Shown: positions 36,519-44,992, numbered from the stretch's first letter. The stretch: 64,000 bases of DNA from Kitasatospora sp. GP82 (GCF_029892105.1 NZ_JARZAJ010000003.1:1-64000), one strand, 5' to 3'. The notes: a model not told the origin generated them from the sequence alone. Translations and numbers: made by a program.

Positions 36519-37325
36519 ATGAGCACCCTCGACTTCAAGGTCATCGACCTGGACTTCCCGGTCGGCAGCAAGAACAAGACCGCCACCCTCGTCACCGGCG
36601 AGCGCGAGGCGCTGCTGGTGGACACCGGCTTCACCCGGGCCGACGGCCACCGCCTGGTGGCAGAGGTCCTGGACTCCGGCAAGGAGCTGACCAGGATCTT
36701 CGTCAGCCACGCCGACCCCGACTACTACTGGGGCGCCGAGGTCCTCGCCGACGCCTTTCCCAAGGCCCAGCTGCTGGCCACCGTGCCGGTGATCAGGCAC
36801 ATCCGCGCCGCGTTCGAGGGCAAGCTCCGCGCTTGGGAGGCGGTCGGCGCCAACCGTCCGACCAGGCTGGTCGAGCTTGAGCCGCTGACCGGCGACCTCC
36901 ACCTTGAGGGCCACCGCTTCCAGCTGATGGGCGGACACCCCACGCTCCCCGACCGCCACTACCTCTGGCAGGCGGAGCACCGTGCCGTCCTCGGCGGCGT
37001 CCTGGTCTTCCAGCGCGAGCACGTCTGGACCGCGGACACGCCCCGCGACGAGCAGCGCGCCGTCTGGATCGAGCTGCTGAACGAGATGGAGGGGCTGGAC
37101 CCGCGCCTGGTCGTCCCCGGCCACCGGCTGCCCGGCACCCCCGCCGACCCCAGCGCGATCGCCTGGACCCGCGACTACCTGCTGACCTTCGAGACCATCC
37201 TCTCCGCCGCCGCCGACGGCGCGACCGCCACCGAGGAGCTGGTGCAGCGCTACCCGGACGCGGGCATGCTGATCGCGGCCCAGATCGGCCCGAAGGTCGC
37301 CAAGGGCGAGGTGGCGTGGGGCTGA
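36519..37325 (+). CDS. MBL-fold hydrolase-like protein with altered metal motif
   Basis: 268 residues. The metallo-beta-lactamase fold is shown by ATLVTGEREALLVDTGFTRA, IFVSHADPDYYWGAEVLADA, QLMGGHP and LDPRLVVPGHRLPG. The usual HxHxDH metal motif reads H-A-D-P-D-Y here, so the second and third histidines are Asp and Tyr; one metal site should be changed or lost. TGAGGAG lies eight bases before the ATG, and the gene follows the DsbA-like gene by 25 bases. The substrate is unknown. The SnoaL-like gene starts three bases after its stop. Confidence 0.8.
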   Translation: MSTLDFKVIDLDFPVGSKNKTATLVTGEREALLVDTGFTRADGHRLVAEVLDSGKELTRIFVSHADPDYYWGAEVLADAFPKAQLLATVPVIRHIRAAFEGKLRAWEAVGANRPTRLVELEPLTGDLHLEGHRFQLMGGHPTLPDRHYLWQAEHRAVLGGVLVFQREHVWTADTPRDEQRAVWIELLNEMEGLDPRLVVPGHRLPGTPADPSAIAWTRDYLLTFETILSAAADGATATEELVQRYPDAGMLIAAQIGPKVAKGEVAWG

Positions 37326-37327
37326 CC

Positions 37328-37738
37328 ATGACCGACTTCCCGACCTCGACCGCCCCCGCCGACGTCGTCCGCCGCCAGTACCTGGCCTCGGCCGACGGCG
37401 ACCTCGACGCCCTGCGGGCCACTCTCGCCGACGACGTCGAGTGGACCGAGATGGCCGGTTTCCCCCTGGCCGGCACCTACCGCACCCCGGCCGGGGTCAC
37501 CGCCCACGTGATGGAGCGCCTCGCCCAGGACCGGGACGGCTGGACCGCCCACGACGACACCTATGTGGTGGACGGCGAGAACGTCGTCGTCCTCGCCCGC
37601 TACTCCGCCGTCAACCGGGCCACCGGCAAGGCGCTGGCCGTCCGGGTCGCCCACCACTTCGTGGTCCGGGGCGGGCTGATCGTCCGCTTCGAGCAGTTCG
37701 TCGACACCGCGAAGGTACTGGCCGCGATGCAGCCCTGA
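37328..37738 (+). CDS. SnoaL-like (NTF2-fold) protein
   Basis: 136 residues. VVRRQYLASADGDLDALRAT, LADDVEWTEMAGFPLAGTYR, VVLARYSAVNRATGKALAVR and VAHHFVVRGGLIVRFEQFVD follow the cone-shaped NTF2/SnoaL fold common in small hydrolases, isomerases and detoxifying enzymes. Catalytic residues cannot be assigned. It starts two bases after the MBL-fold gene stop, so it is co-transcribed; no separate ribosome site is needed. Together with the DsbA-like and MBL genes it looks like a small stress or xenobiotic-response operon. Confidence 0.78.
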   Translation: MTDFPTSTAPADVVRRQYLASADGDLDALRATLADDVEWTEMAGFPLAGTYRTPAGVTAHVMERLAQDRDGWTAHDDTYVVDGENVVVLARYSAVNRATGKALAVRVAHHFVVRGGLIVRFEQFVDTAKVLAAMQP

Positions 37739-37829
37739 GCACTGCCGCGCAGCCGCCGGTTGGACGGGCGGCGGCACCGCCCGGGACGATGGGCCGGGCA
37801 TCAGTTCGATCGACCAGGGAGGGCTCGCG

Positions 37830-38318
37830 GTGGCGGAGCAGGAGATCAGCAGCGGGGCACAGGCCGCCGCCGACCCCCGGATCAGGGCGGTCGGTGTGCT
37901 GCTGAACGCCTCCGCGCTGCTGGAGCACCAGCTCGGCACCGCGATCCAGCGCGAGGCCGGGATCAGCCACTCGATATTCGAGATCCTGCTGATCCTGGCC
38001 GAGCGGCCCGACGGCGCCCCGATGAGCGAGCTCTCCGGCCGGCTCGTGCTCACCAGTGGCGGCGCGACCCGGCTGGTCGACCGGATGGTCAGATCCGAGC
38101 TGGTCGAACGCCGCCCGTCGCCGAACGACCGGCGGGTCCAGCTGGTCTCGATGACCGAGCAGGGCGAGGCCGCACTCGTCCGGGCCGCGCGAGCACACGT
38201 CCGCGAGGCCGACCGCCAGCTGTACGCGGCACTGCCGCCGGGCGAGCTCGCCACCATGATCGACGCCCTCGACCGGGTCGGCAGCCATACCCGATCGCTG
38301 CTGCCGCCCCTGCGGTAG
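37830..38318 (+). CDS. MarR-family transcriptional regulator
   Basis: 162 residues. Winged helix: GISHSIFEILLILAERPDGA, PMSELSGRLVLTSGGATRLV (recognition helix), DRMVRSELVERRPSPNDRRV and QLVSMTEQGEAAL (wing with the DRR salt-bridge motif). The GTG start is preceded by GGGAGG. It lies 91 bases after the SnoaL-like gene on the same strand and is the obvious candidate regulator of that group, probably by ligand-relieved repression. I did not find a clear operator. Confidence 0.87.
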   Translation: MAEQEISSGAQAAADPRIRAVGVLLNASALLEHQLGTAIQREAGISHSIFEILLILAERPDGAPMSELSGRLVLTSGGATRLVDRMVRSELVERRPSPNDRRVQLVSMTEQGEAALVRAARAHVREADRQLYAALPPGELATMIDALDRVGSHTRSLLPPLR

Positions 38319-38505
38319 CTGCCGTGGGCAGCGCGGGAAACCGGACGCCGGCCAATGGCCGCACGCCGGTCAGGCAGAGCCCCGCGCCCCTGAAATCCTC
38401 GCGAATCCCCGCGCTTATCCCCGTCCGACGCCGCTCCGGGCACCCTGGTGAGGTCACTCACAACCCGTCGGGGCGGGTCCAGACCCTGTGGCAGACTCGG
38501 GAGCT

Positions 38506-39162
38506 ATGCATACCAGCCAGACGTCCAGGACGATCCGGGCCGCGGTCTTCGCCGCCCTGGTCGTCCTGCTGGCTGCGCTGAGCCAGGTGGTGCTGACCGG
38601 GCGTCCACTGCCGGTCACCGTTCTCGCCGTCGCGGCCGTGGCGGCCTTCCTGGTCGCCTTCGCCTGCGCCGGCGCCGAGCGGGGCTTCGGCCGGATCCTG
38701 GCCGTCTTCCTCCCCACCGAGCTGGCGGTCAACGCCCTGTTCGACCTCGGCCAGGCCACCTGTACGGGCAGCGACGCCGCGCTGCACGGCGCCCGTCCCA
38801 GCCTCGAATCGCTGATCTGCGGCGGCGGCTCCGTCGGAGGCTTCCTCACCGACCCGGGCGCTGCGATGACGTCAGTCGGCGGCCTGTCCGTCCTGCTCGG
38901 GCATGTGCTGCTCGCCGTACTCGCCTCCTGGTGGCTGCGGCAGAGCGAACTGGCCCTGCGAGGCCAGGCCACCGTGACCCGCTCCCTGGGCGAACTGCTC
39001 GCCGGCGCCTGGCGCGTACTGCGCCCGCTCGCGCCGCTCCCGGCCCGGCCGGTGCTCCGGCTGGTGATCCCGCGGTCCAGCCGTGACCGGATCCCGGCCG
39101 ACCCGGTGCTGCTGCGCCCCGCCGTACGGCGCGGCCCACCGGTCCTCGCCCCGGCCTGCTGA
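38506..39162 (+). CDS. Membrane protein of unknown function
   Basis: 218 residues, three to four hydrophobic helices: AAVFAALVVLLAALSQVVLT, VTVLAVAAVAAFLVAFACA, AVFLPTELAVNALFDL and VLLGHVLLAVLASWWL. An extracytoplasmic loop contains two cysteines (ATCTGSDA ... LICGGGSV) that may form a disulfide. The C-terminal about 60 residues are basic and Arg/Pro-rich (PARPVLRLVIPRSSRDRIP), cytoplasmic if helix counting is right. I do not recognise a family. GGGAG ends two bases before the ATG; GTG at 38488 is an alternative. It precedes a DsbA-VKOR pair and may be a client or partner. Confidence 0.65.
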   Translation: MHTSQTSRTIRAAVFAALVVLLAALSQVVLTGRPLPVTVLAVAAVAAFLVAFACAGAERGFGRILAVFLPTELAVNALFDLGQATCTGSDAALHGARPSLESLICGGGSVGGFLTDPGAAMTSVGGLSVLLGHVLLAVLASWWLRQSELALRGQATVTRSLGELLAGAWRVLRPLAPLPARPVLRLVIPRSSRDRIPADPVLLRPAVRRGPPVLAPAC

Positions 39163-39265
39163 GCACCGTCCCGTACCTCACGCAGGCCCGCCGCACCCGG
39201 CCCACCCGTGCCGGGGCGCGCCCCGCCGAATCCGGACCGCGTGAGCACAGGAGTCCCACACCATC

Positions 39266-40060
39266 ATGAGCAACCAGCAGAAGAAGCAGAACAAGTCCGC
39301 CACCGAGCGTCTGAAGGACGCCCGGCTGCGCGAGGAGAAGGCCGCCAAGGTCCGCCGCCGGATCGTCCTGGGCGTGTCCTGCGTCGCCGTCGTCGCGCTG
39401 GCGGCCGGTGTGGCGATCGCGGTGAGCGACAACGGCGACAGCAGCGCCGCCGCCTCAGGACCACTGGTCGTCCCTGCCAACACCACCGGCCAGGACGGCA
39501 CCGTCATCACCTATGGCAAGGCCGACGCCCCGCACACCCTGAAGATCTACGAGGACTTCCGCTGCCCCATCTGCGAGCGGCTGGAGACCACCGACGGCAA
39601 GACGATCCAGCAGCTCGCCGACAACGGCACGTACAAGATCGAGTACCACATCGCCACCTTCCTGGACGCCAACCTGGGCGGCAAGGGCTCCCGGACGGCG
39701 CTGGCGGCCGCCGGGGCGGCGCTCAACGAGGGCGTGGACAAGTTCAAGCAGTTCCACGACGTCCTCTACGCGAACCAGCCGAACGAGCAGACGGACGGCT
39801 TCGGCGACGTCAACCACCTGCTCGACCTCGCCGGGAAGGTGCCGGGCCTGAAGACGGACGCCTTCGTCAAGGCCGTCCAGGACGGCACCTACGCCCCCTG
39901 GGCCGCCAAGGTCTCCAAGTCCTTCGACGCCAGCGGCGTCAGCGGCACGCCCACCCTGGTCCTCGACGGCAAGCAGCTCAACGTCTTCGACGGCAACGGC
40001 ACCCCCGTCACCGCCGACCAGTACCAGGCCCTGGTCCAGCAGACCGTCTCGGCAGGGTGA
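39266..40060 (+). CDS. Membrane-anchored DsbA-like thioredoxin-fold protein
   Basis: 264 residues. A charged N-terminal tail, one membrane helix (about residues 33-53, IVLGVSCVAVVALAAGVAIA), then an extracytoplasmic thioredoxin_4 domain: HTLKIYEDFRCPICERLETT with the active-site CPIC, YHIATFLDANLGGKGSRTAL, and the cis-proline loop VSGTPTLVLDGK. It should introduce disulfides in exported proteins and be re-oxidised by the VKOR encoded four bases downstream. ATG start; the upstream region has no strong SD. Confidence 0.88.
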   Translation: MSNQQKKQNKSATERLKDARLREEKAAKVRRRIVLGVSCVAVVALAAGVAIAVSDNGDSSAAASGPLVVPANTTGQDGTVITYGKADAPHTLKIYEDFRCPICERLETTDGKTIQQLADNGTYKIEYHIATFLDANLGGKGSRTALAAAGAALNEGVDKFKQFHDVLYANQPNEQTDGFGDVNHLLDLAGKVPGLKTDAFVKAVQDGTYAPWAAKVSKSFDASGVSGTPTLVLDGKQLNVFDGNGTPVTADQYQALVQQTVSAG

Positions 40061-40064
40061 TCCG

Positions 40065-40670
40065 ATGCCCCGTAGCGACACCGTCGGCGGCAGCCGGCGC
40101 CTCGCCTGGCTGCTGCTGGTCACCGGCGCGGTCGGCCTGGCCGCCTCCGTCGAACTGACCCTGGACAAGCTCCGGCTGCTCCAGAACCCCTCGTACGTCC
40201 CCAGCTGCAACATCAATCCGATCATCAGCTGCGGCTCGGTCATGCGCAGCTCCCAGGCCGCCGTCTTCGGCTTCCCCAACTCGCTGATCGGCCTGGTCTG
40301 CTTCGGTGTCGTGATCGCCGTCGGCGCCGGGCTGCTGGCCGGGGCGGCGTACCGGCGGTGGTTCTGGCTCGGCCTTCAGGTCGGTGTGGTCTTCGGCACC
40401 GGCTTCGTCACCTGGCTGATGACCCAGACGCTGTACTCGATCGGCGCGCTGTGCCCGTACTGCATCGTGGTCTGGTCGGCGATGATCCCGCTGTTCTGGT
40501 ACACCACCCTGCACAACCTGCGCAGCGGAGTGATCCCCGTCCCCCGCCCGCTGCGCCCGGCCGTCCGCGAACTGGCCCGCTACCACTGGGCCGTCCCGGT
40601 GCTCTGGTACGCGGTGATCGCCCTGCTGATCCTGGACCGCTTCTGGTACTACTGGCGCACCCTGATCTGA
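40065..40670 (+). CDS. Vitamin K epoxide reductase (VKOR) homologue
   Basis: 201 residues, four to five helices. PSCNINPIISCGSVMRSSQA carries the loop cysteines and GFPNSLIGLVCFG the conserved serine region; LYSIGALCPYCIVVWSAMIP has the quinone-facing CPYC active site. The VKOR family re-oxidises DsbA-like partners using quinone. The stop of the DsbA-like gene is four bases upstream, so the two form a complete disulfide-forming operon; a fused thioredoxin domain, seen in some VKORs, is absent. Confidence 0.92.
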   Translation: MPRSDTVGGSRRLAWLLLVTGAVGLAASVELTLDKLRLLQNPSYVPSCNINPIISCGSVMRSSQAAVFGFPNSLIGLVCFGVVIAVGAGLLAGAAYRRWFWLGLQVGVVFGTGFVTWLMTQTLYSIGALCPYCIVVWSAMIPLFWYTTLHNLRSGVIPVPRPLRPAVRELARYHWAVPVLWYAVIALLILDRFWYYWRTLI

Positions 40671-40749
40671 CGCCTGCTGTGCTCAGCGGAGGTCGTGTCC
40701 CGGGTCGGTCCACCGGGCCGCGGCCTCCCAGGCGTCCAGGGTCCGGCGG

Positions 40750-41052
40750 TCACCCGGTCCGCAGGCGGCGCTGTACTCGCGGACGAGCTGGCGACAGAAC
40801 CTTGGCCGCACCGACCCGGCCGTCGCCGGAGTGCCGGCCGACGGGCATCCCGCCGGCCGGCCCGGGAGGCAGAACGCCCGTCGGCGGGGCGGGCACGGGG
40901 GCCTGCAGCTCCTCCAGCTCCTTCTCGGTAGCGGGTAAGGCGCGCAGCATGACTGACGCTCCGTCAGCGAAGGCGAACTCGAGGTACGAAGCCACGACGA
41001 TGATTCTGCCGACTTCCGGCCGCCGCCGCAGGCTCATCGTCGAATCCGCCAA
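40750..41052 (-). CDS. Small protein of unknown function, possibly frameshifted
   Basis: Open frame of 100 residues with VVASYLEFAFADGASVMLRA, LPATEKELEELQAPVPAPP and a Gly/Pro-rich middle. The first block looks like a genuine small beta-strand protein, and GTG at 40995 is an alternative start. After about 40820 the coding signal passes to another frame: VRPRFCRQLVREYSAACGPG, then DRRTLDAWEAAARWTDPGHD and stop at 40683. This has strongly G/C-biased third positions, while the first frame degenerates to LSPARPRVQRRLRTG. Either two overlapping small genes or one gene broken by a frameshift. No family is recognised. Confidence 0.4.
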   Translation of the reverse strand: MADSTMSLRRRPEVGRIIVVASYLEFAFADGASVMLRALPATEKELEELQAPVPAPPTGVLPPGPAGGMPVGRHSGDGRVGAAKVLSPARPRVQRRLRTG

Positions 41053-41061
41053 CAGGGCTGG

Positions 41062-41958
41062 TCAGACTGGCAGTTCGCCTGCGTTCCGCGGATCGGCGAG
41101 GCCGGACATCGGGTCGCGGGGGCGGGCGAGGACCTGTTCGGGGGTGAGCAGGAGGTCCTCGGGGTTCCGGCAGGTGCGGACAGCGGTCCAGGTGAGGGGG
41201 GCGGAGACGGCGGGGCGCGGGCCGGCGCGCAGCGAGTACGGTGCCGCGGTGGTCTTGGCGCTGGCGTTCTGGGACCAGTCGACGAAGACGCGGCCGGCGC
41301 GCAGCGACTTGTCCATCCGGTCCACGACCAGGCCGGGGCGGGCGGCGCGCAGTCGGGCGGCGAGGCGGCGGGCGTAGTCGGCGGCGGCGCGCTCGGGCAC
41401 CGGGCGCAGCGGTACCAGCAGGTGCAGGCCCTTGGCTCCGGAGGTCTTGGGCCAGGCGGCGAGGCCGTCGGCGGCGAGTTCGCGGCGGGCGAGCAGGGCG
41501 ACGGCGCAGCAGTCGACGACGGTCGTGCCGGGCCCCGGGTCCAGGTCGATGACCAGCCGGTCGTGCTCGGCCGGGTTGTGCTGCCACTGCGGGACGTGGA
41601 TCTCCAGTGCGCCGAGGTTGGTGGCCCAGAGCAGGGTGGGCAGGTCGGCGACGACGACATGGCGCAGGGTCTCCTCGCGGTGGTCGACGTCGAGGGTGGT
41701 GAGCCAGTCGGGGGCGCCGGGCGGCACCCGTTTGGCCCAGAACCGCTCTCCGGCCACGCCTTCGGGGAAGCGCAGGAAGGAGGCGGGCCGACCCGTGAGG
41801 TGCGGCAGGAGCAGGGGGGCGATCTGCAGGTAGTACCGGAGGGCGGCGGCCTTGGTCCAGCCGGTCTCGGGGTAGTAGACGCGGTCGAGGTGGGTGAGGC
41901 GCAGCCGCCGTCCCTCGATCTCGGTGACGGTGGCGGTGGGGTCCGGGGCGTCGGCCAC
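41062..41958 (-). CDS. ligD: LigD-type polymerase (primase-like) domain protein
   Basis: 298 residues, a free-standing LigD_pol (PolDom). VTEIEGRRLRLTHLDRVYYP, TKAAALRYYLQIAPLLLPHL, RPASFLRFPEGVAGERFWAK, LGALEIHVPQWQHNPAEHDR, LVIDLDPGPGTT (catalytic DxD), TSGAKGLHLLVPLRPV and DWSQNASAKTTAAPYSLRAG are conserved landmarks. It fills gaps or adds templated ribonucleotides at breaks in Ku-dependent end joining. The GTG start lies four bases after the stop of the PHP gene, so the two are translationally linked. Ku and the ligase domain are encoded 3-5 kb away in this window. Confidence 0.9.
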   Translation of the reverse strand: MADAPDPTATVTEIEGRRLRLTHLDRVYYPETGWTKAAALRYYLQIAPLLLPHLTGRPASFLRFPEGVAGERFWAKRVPPGAPDWLTTLDVDHREETLRHVVVADLPTLLWATNLGALEIHVPQWQHNPAEHDRLVIDLDPGPGTTVVDCCAVALLARRELAADGLAAWPKTSGAKGLHLLVPLRPVPERAAADYARRLAARLRAARPGLVVDRMDKSLRAGRVFVDWSQNASAKTTAAPYSLRAGPRPAVSAPLTWTAVRTCRNPEDLLLTPEQVLARPRDPMSGLADPRNAGELPV

Positions 41959-41962
41959 CGGG

Positions 41963-43021
41963 TCACCGCCGGGGCCGGGGGGTGCGACGGGTGCCGGCCC
42001 AGGTGAGCAGCTGACGGACCGTGAAGGTGGTGACGATCCGCTCGGGCCCGATCCCGGCTGCGGCGGCCCGGGCGCAGCCGTAGGGTTGCCAGTCGAGCTG
42101 GCCGGGTGCGTGGGCGTCGGTGTCGATGGCGAACAGGCAGCCCGCATCGGCGGCGAGCCGGATCAGCCGACCGGGCGGATCCCGGCGCTCGGGGCGGCAG
42201 TTGACCTCTACGGCGGTTCCGGATTCGGCGCAGGCGGCGAAGACCTTCTCGGCGTCGAAGCGGGACTCGGGGCGGGTCCGCCCGGAGCTTTCGGGGTTGT
42301 CGGGATTGTCGCCGACCAGGCGGCCGGTGCAGTGGCCGAGGATGTCGCTGTGCGGGTTGCGGACGGCGGCAAGCAGCCGACGGGTCATCAGCATCGGCTC
42401 CATCCGCAGTCTGGAGTGCACCGAGGCGACCACCACGTCGAGGCGCTCCAGCAGTTCGTCCTCCTGGTCGAGGCCGCCGTCCTCCAGGATGTCGCACTCG
42501 ATCCCGGTGAGCAGCCGGAACGGAGCGAGGCGCTCGTTCAGCTCGGCGACCACGTCGAGCTGCTGCCGCAGCCGCTCGGGGCTCAGGCCGCGGGCCACGG
42601 TCAGGCGCGGCGAGTGGTCGGTGAGGACGGCCCAGGCGTGGCCGAGGTCGCGGGCGGTACGGGCCATGGTCTCGATCGGGCTGCCACCGTCCGACCAGTC
42701 GGAGTGCAGGTGGCAGTCGCCGCGCAGCGCCGCGCACAGCTCCTCCCCGCCGGTGGCGAGCGGCACCGTGGCCCGCTTCTCCAGGTCGGCGAGGTAGGCG
42801 GGGGTGCGTCCGGCGGCGGCCTCGGCGATCACCTTTGCGGTGGTCGGCCCGACGCTCTTGAGCCCGGCCGCCGAAGCAGCCAGAGTGGAGACATCGGGAT
42901 CGGCCGCGAGCCGGGCGCGCACCGCCTCTGCGGCACGCCTGAAGGCCTGCACCCGGTAGGTCGAGGACTGCTCGCGCTCCAGCAGAAAGGCGATCCGCTC
43001 AAGCGCCCGAACGGGGTCCAT
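41963..43021 (-). CDS. PHP-domain protein with helix-hairpin-helix N-terminus (PolX-like)
   Basis: 352 residues. The N-terminal about 90 residues contain ALERIAFLLEREQSSTYRVQ and LKSVGPTTAKVIAEAAAG, the HhH part of PolX-type proteins. The rest is a PHP phosphoesterase: ALRGDCHLHSDWSDGGSPIE, AWAVLTDHSPRLTVARGL, LLTGIECDILEDGGL, VVASVHSRLRM, ILGHCTGRLVG and FAIDTDAHAPGQLDWQ supply the metal-binding His/Asp set. The polymerase domain of PolX is missing, so it is probably a nuclease or phosphatase. Directly upstream of the LigD polymerase gene, it may process ends during break repair; that role is inferred. ATG with weak ribosome site. Confidence 0.85.
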   Translation of the reverse strand: MDPVRALERIAFLLEREQSSTYRVQAFRRAAEAVRARLAADPDVSTLAASAAGLKSVGPTTAKVIAEAAAGRTPAYLADLEKRATVPLATGGEELCAALRGDCHLHSDWSDGGSPIETMARTARDLGHAWAVLTDHSPRLTVARGLSPERLRQQLDVVAELNERLAPFRLLTGIECDILEDGGLDQEDELLERLDVVVASVHSRLRMEPMLMTRRLLAAVRNPHSDILGHCTGRLVGDNPDNPESSGRTRPESRFDAEKVFAACAESGTAVEVNCRPERRDPPGRLIRLAADAGCLFAIDTDAHAPGQLDWQPYGCARAAAAGIGPERIVTTFTVRQLLTWAGTRRTPRPRR

Positions 43022-43144
43022 GTGGCGGGAATTGCCCGGTGCGGCACCCGGGGAAACCCGGTTTCCGCAGCCCGCACGGGGGCACCGGTACACCGGGGAC
43101 GCAGTTGTGGGGGGTCCATTCGAGGGGGCCAAGGAGGAACGGCC

Positions 43145-43426
43145 ATGCGAGACCCCGACACCACGGTGAACCGGTCCGAGGGCATCCCGCCGCCCGCCCT
43201 GGAGACCGACGTACTGCTGCGCGAACTCGCCCAGCTGCACCGGACCCGGCACGAGACCTTCCTGTACGGCTCCGAGGAGGCGCTGCACCGCCACACCCTG
43301 CGCACCGGCCAGTTGGAGGACGAGTACCTGCGGCGTGTCCCGCTCCGCCATGTGACGGCCGGGCGGACCAGGAACGGCGCCCGCGCCCGCGAGGCGGCCG
43401 CCCGCGCCGAGGCGCACCCTGAGTGA
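43145..43426 (+). CDS. DUF6158 family small protein
   Basis: 93 residues. ETDVLLRELAQLHRTRHETF, LYGSEEALHRHTLRTGQLED and EYLRRVPLRHV match the small actinobacterial DUF6158 family, helical and of unknown function. AAGGAGG lies eight bases before the ATG, one of the best ribosome sites in the window. The C-terminus is Arg/Ala-rich (GARAREAAARAEAH). Divergent from the PHP gene and 70 bases before the aldehyde dehydrogenase gene. Confidence 0.8.
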   Translation: MRDPDTTVNRSEGIPPPALETDVLLRELAQLHRTRHETFLYGSEEALHRHTLRTGQLEDEYLRRVPLRHVTAGRTRNGARAREAAARAEAHPE

Positions 43427-43496
43427 GAACACACCAGCCGAGACCCGCTGGGTGAGAACGAGCCCGACAGCCGGGCGGACCCCGGAGTGAGGCCCT

Positions 43497-44894
43497 ATGC
43501 CCATCGCAACCGTCAACCCCGCGACCGGGGAGACCCTGGAGACCTTCGAAGCACTCGACCGCGACGCCCTGGAGCTACGGCTCGCCAGGGCGGAGGCAGC
43601 CTTCCGCGAGTACCGCACCACCGGCTTCGAGTACCGCGCCGAACTGCTGCACCGAGCCGCCGATCTGCTGGACGACGACCGCGACCGGCTGGCCCGGACG
43701 ATGACCACCGAGATGGGCAAGCCGCTGGCCCAGGCCGCCGCCGAGACGGCCAAGTGCGCGCGGGCCCTGCGCTGGTACGCCGACCACGGCGCGGCACTGA
43801 TCGCCGACGAACTCCCGGGCGAGGAGGACGTCGCGGACTCGGGCGCCGCAGCGGCGTACGTGCGCTACCGGCCGCTCGGGGTGGTACTCGCCGTCATGCC
43901 GTGGAACTTCCCGCTCTGGCAGGTGGTGCGGTTCGCGGCGCCCGCGCTGATGGCGGGCAATGTCGGCCTGCTCAAGCACGCCTCGAACGTTCCCAGGACG
44001 GCGCTCGCCCTGGAGGACGTGTTCCGCCGGGCCGGGGTGCCCGAGGGCTGCTTCCAGACGCTGCTGATCGGTTCCGACGCGGTGGAGGCGGTGATCCGCG
44101 ACCGACGGGTGGCGGCGGTGACCCTCACCGGCAGCGAACCGGCCGGCCGCTCGGTCGCGGCGGTGGCGGGCGACGAACTGAAGAAGACGGTACTGGAACT
44201 GGGCGGCAGCGACCCGTTCGTGGTGCTGCCGAGCGCGGATCTGGGCGCCGCCGTCCGGACGGCCGTGAAGGCCAGGACGCAGAACAACGGGCAGTCCTGC
44301 ATCGCGGCGAAGCGGTTCATCGTGCACTCGGACGTCTACCCCCGGTTCGCGAACGAGTTCGCGGAGGCGATGCGAGCCCTTCGGGTCGGCGACCCGATGG
44401 AGCCGGACACCGACATCGGCCCGCTCGCCACCCGGCAGGGACGGGACGACCTGAGCGCGCTGGTCGCCGACGCGCTGGCGCACGGCGCCGTCGCCGAATG
44501 CGGCGGCCGGCGTCCCGACGGCCCGCTGGAGCAGGGCTGGTACTACCCGCCGACCGTGCTCACCGGGATCACCCCCGCGATGCGGATCCACCAGGAGGAG
44601 GCGTTCGGCCCCGTCGCCACGCTGTACCGGGTGAACAGCCTGGACGAGGCGGTGGCCCTGGCCAACGACACCCCGTTCGGCCTGAGCTCCAACGTCTGGA
44701 CCACTGATCCGGCGGAACAGGAGCGGTGTGTCCGCGACATCGAGGCCGGCGGGGTCTTCTTCAACGGGATGACCGCCTCGCACCCGGCCCTGCCCTTCGG
44801 CGGTGTCAAGCGCTCCGGCTACGGGCGCGAGCTGGCCGGGCACGGAATCCGCGAGTTCTGCAACGTCACCACCGTCTGGCTGGGCGCACGGTAG
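43497..44894 (+). CDS. NAD(P)-dependent succinate-semialdehyde-dehydrogenase-like enzyme
   Basis: 465 residues, ALDH superfamily, full length. IATVNPATGETLETFEALDR opens the protein, VLAVMPWNFPLWQVVRFAAP is the cofactor-loop signature, TLTGSEPAGRSVAA and VLELGGSDPFVVLPSAD give the catalytic Glu, and NNGQSCIAAKRFIVHSD the catalytic Cys. SHPALPFGGVKRSGYGRELA is the usual C-terminal signature. The opening and NNGQSCIAAKRF are typical of the GabD1-like group that oxidises succinate semialdehyde in GABA or glutamate metabolism. GGAGTGAGG precedes the ATG. A strong hairpin follows. Confidence 0.87.
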   Translation: MPIATVNPATGETLETFEALDRDALELRLARAEAAFREYRTTGFEYRAELLHRAADLLDDDRDRLARTMTTEMGKPLAQAAAETAKCARALRWYADHGAALIADELPGEEDVADSGAAAAYVRYRPLGVVLAVMPWNFPLWQVVRFAAPALMAGNVGLLKHASNVPRTALALEDVFRRAGVPEGCFQTLLIGSDAVEAVIRDRRVAAVTLTGSEPAGRSVAAVAGDELKKTVLELGGSDPFVVLPSADLGAAVRTAVKARTQNNGQSCIAAKRFIVHSDVYPRFANEFAEAMRALRVGDPMEPDTDIGPLATRQGRDDLSALVADALAHGAVAECGGRRPDGPLEQGWYYPPTVLTGITPAMRIHQEEAFGPVATLYRVNSLDEAVALANDTPFGLSSNVWTTDPAEQERCVRDIEAGGVFFNGMTASHPALPFGGVKRSGYGRELAGHGIREFCNVTTVWLGAR

Positions 44895-44924
44895 CCCAGC
44901 CACCGACCCGCCAGGAGCACGCTC

Positions 44925-44959
44925 GGCGGGCGGCACGTTCTGGGAACATGCCGCCCGCC
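44925..44959. terminator. Strong bidirectional terminator
   Basis: GGCGGGCGGCA ... TGCCGCCCGCC is a perfect 11-bp stem continued, after a C-A mismatch, by GTTC-TGG-GAAC. It lies between the convergent aldehyde dehydrogenase and ku genes. Confidence 0.8.
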
Positions 44960-44992
44960 AGCTGTTTCTGACGGATACTCAGGACGATCGAC

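Noticed and set aside
38341-38400. Terminator after the MarR gene
   Set aside because: CGGCC-AAT-GGCCG is only a 5-bp stem with a three-base loop and the outer bases do not pair.
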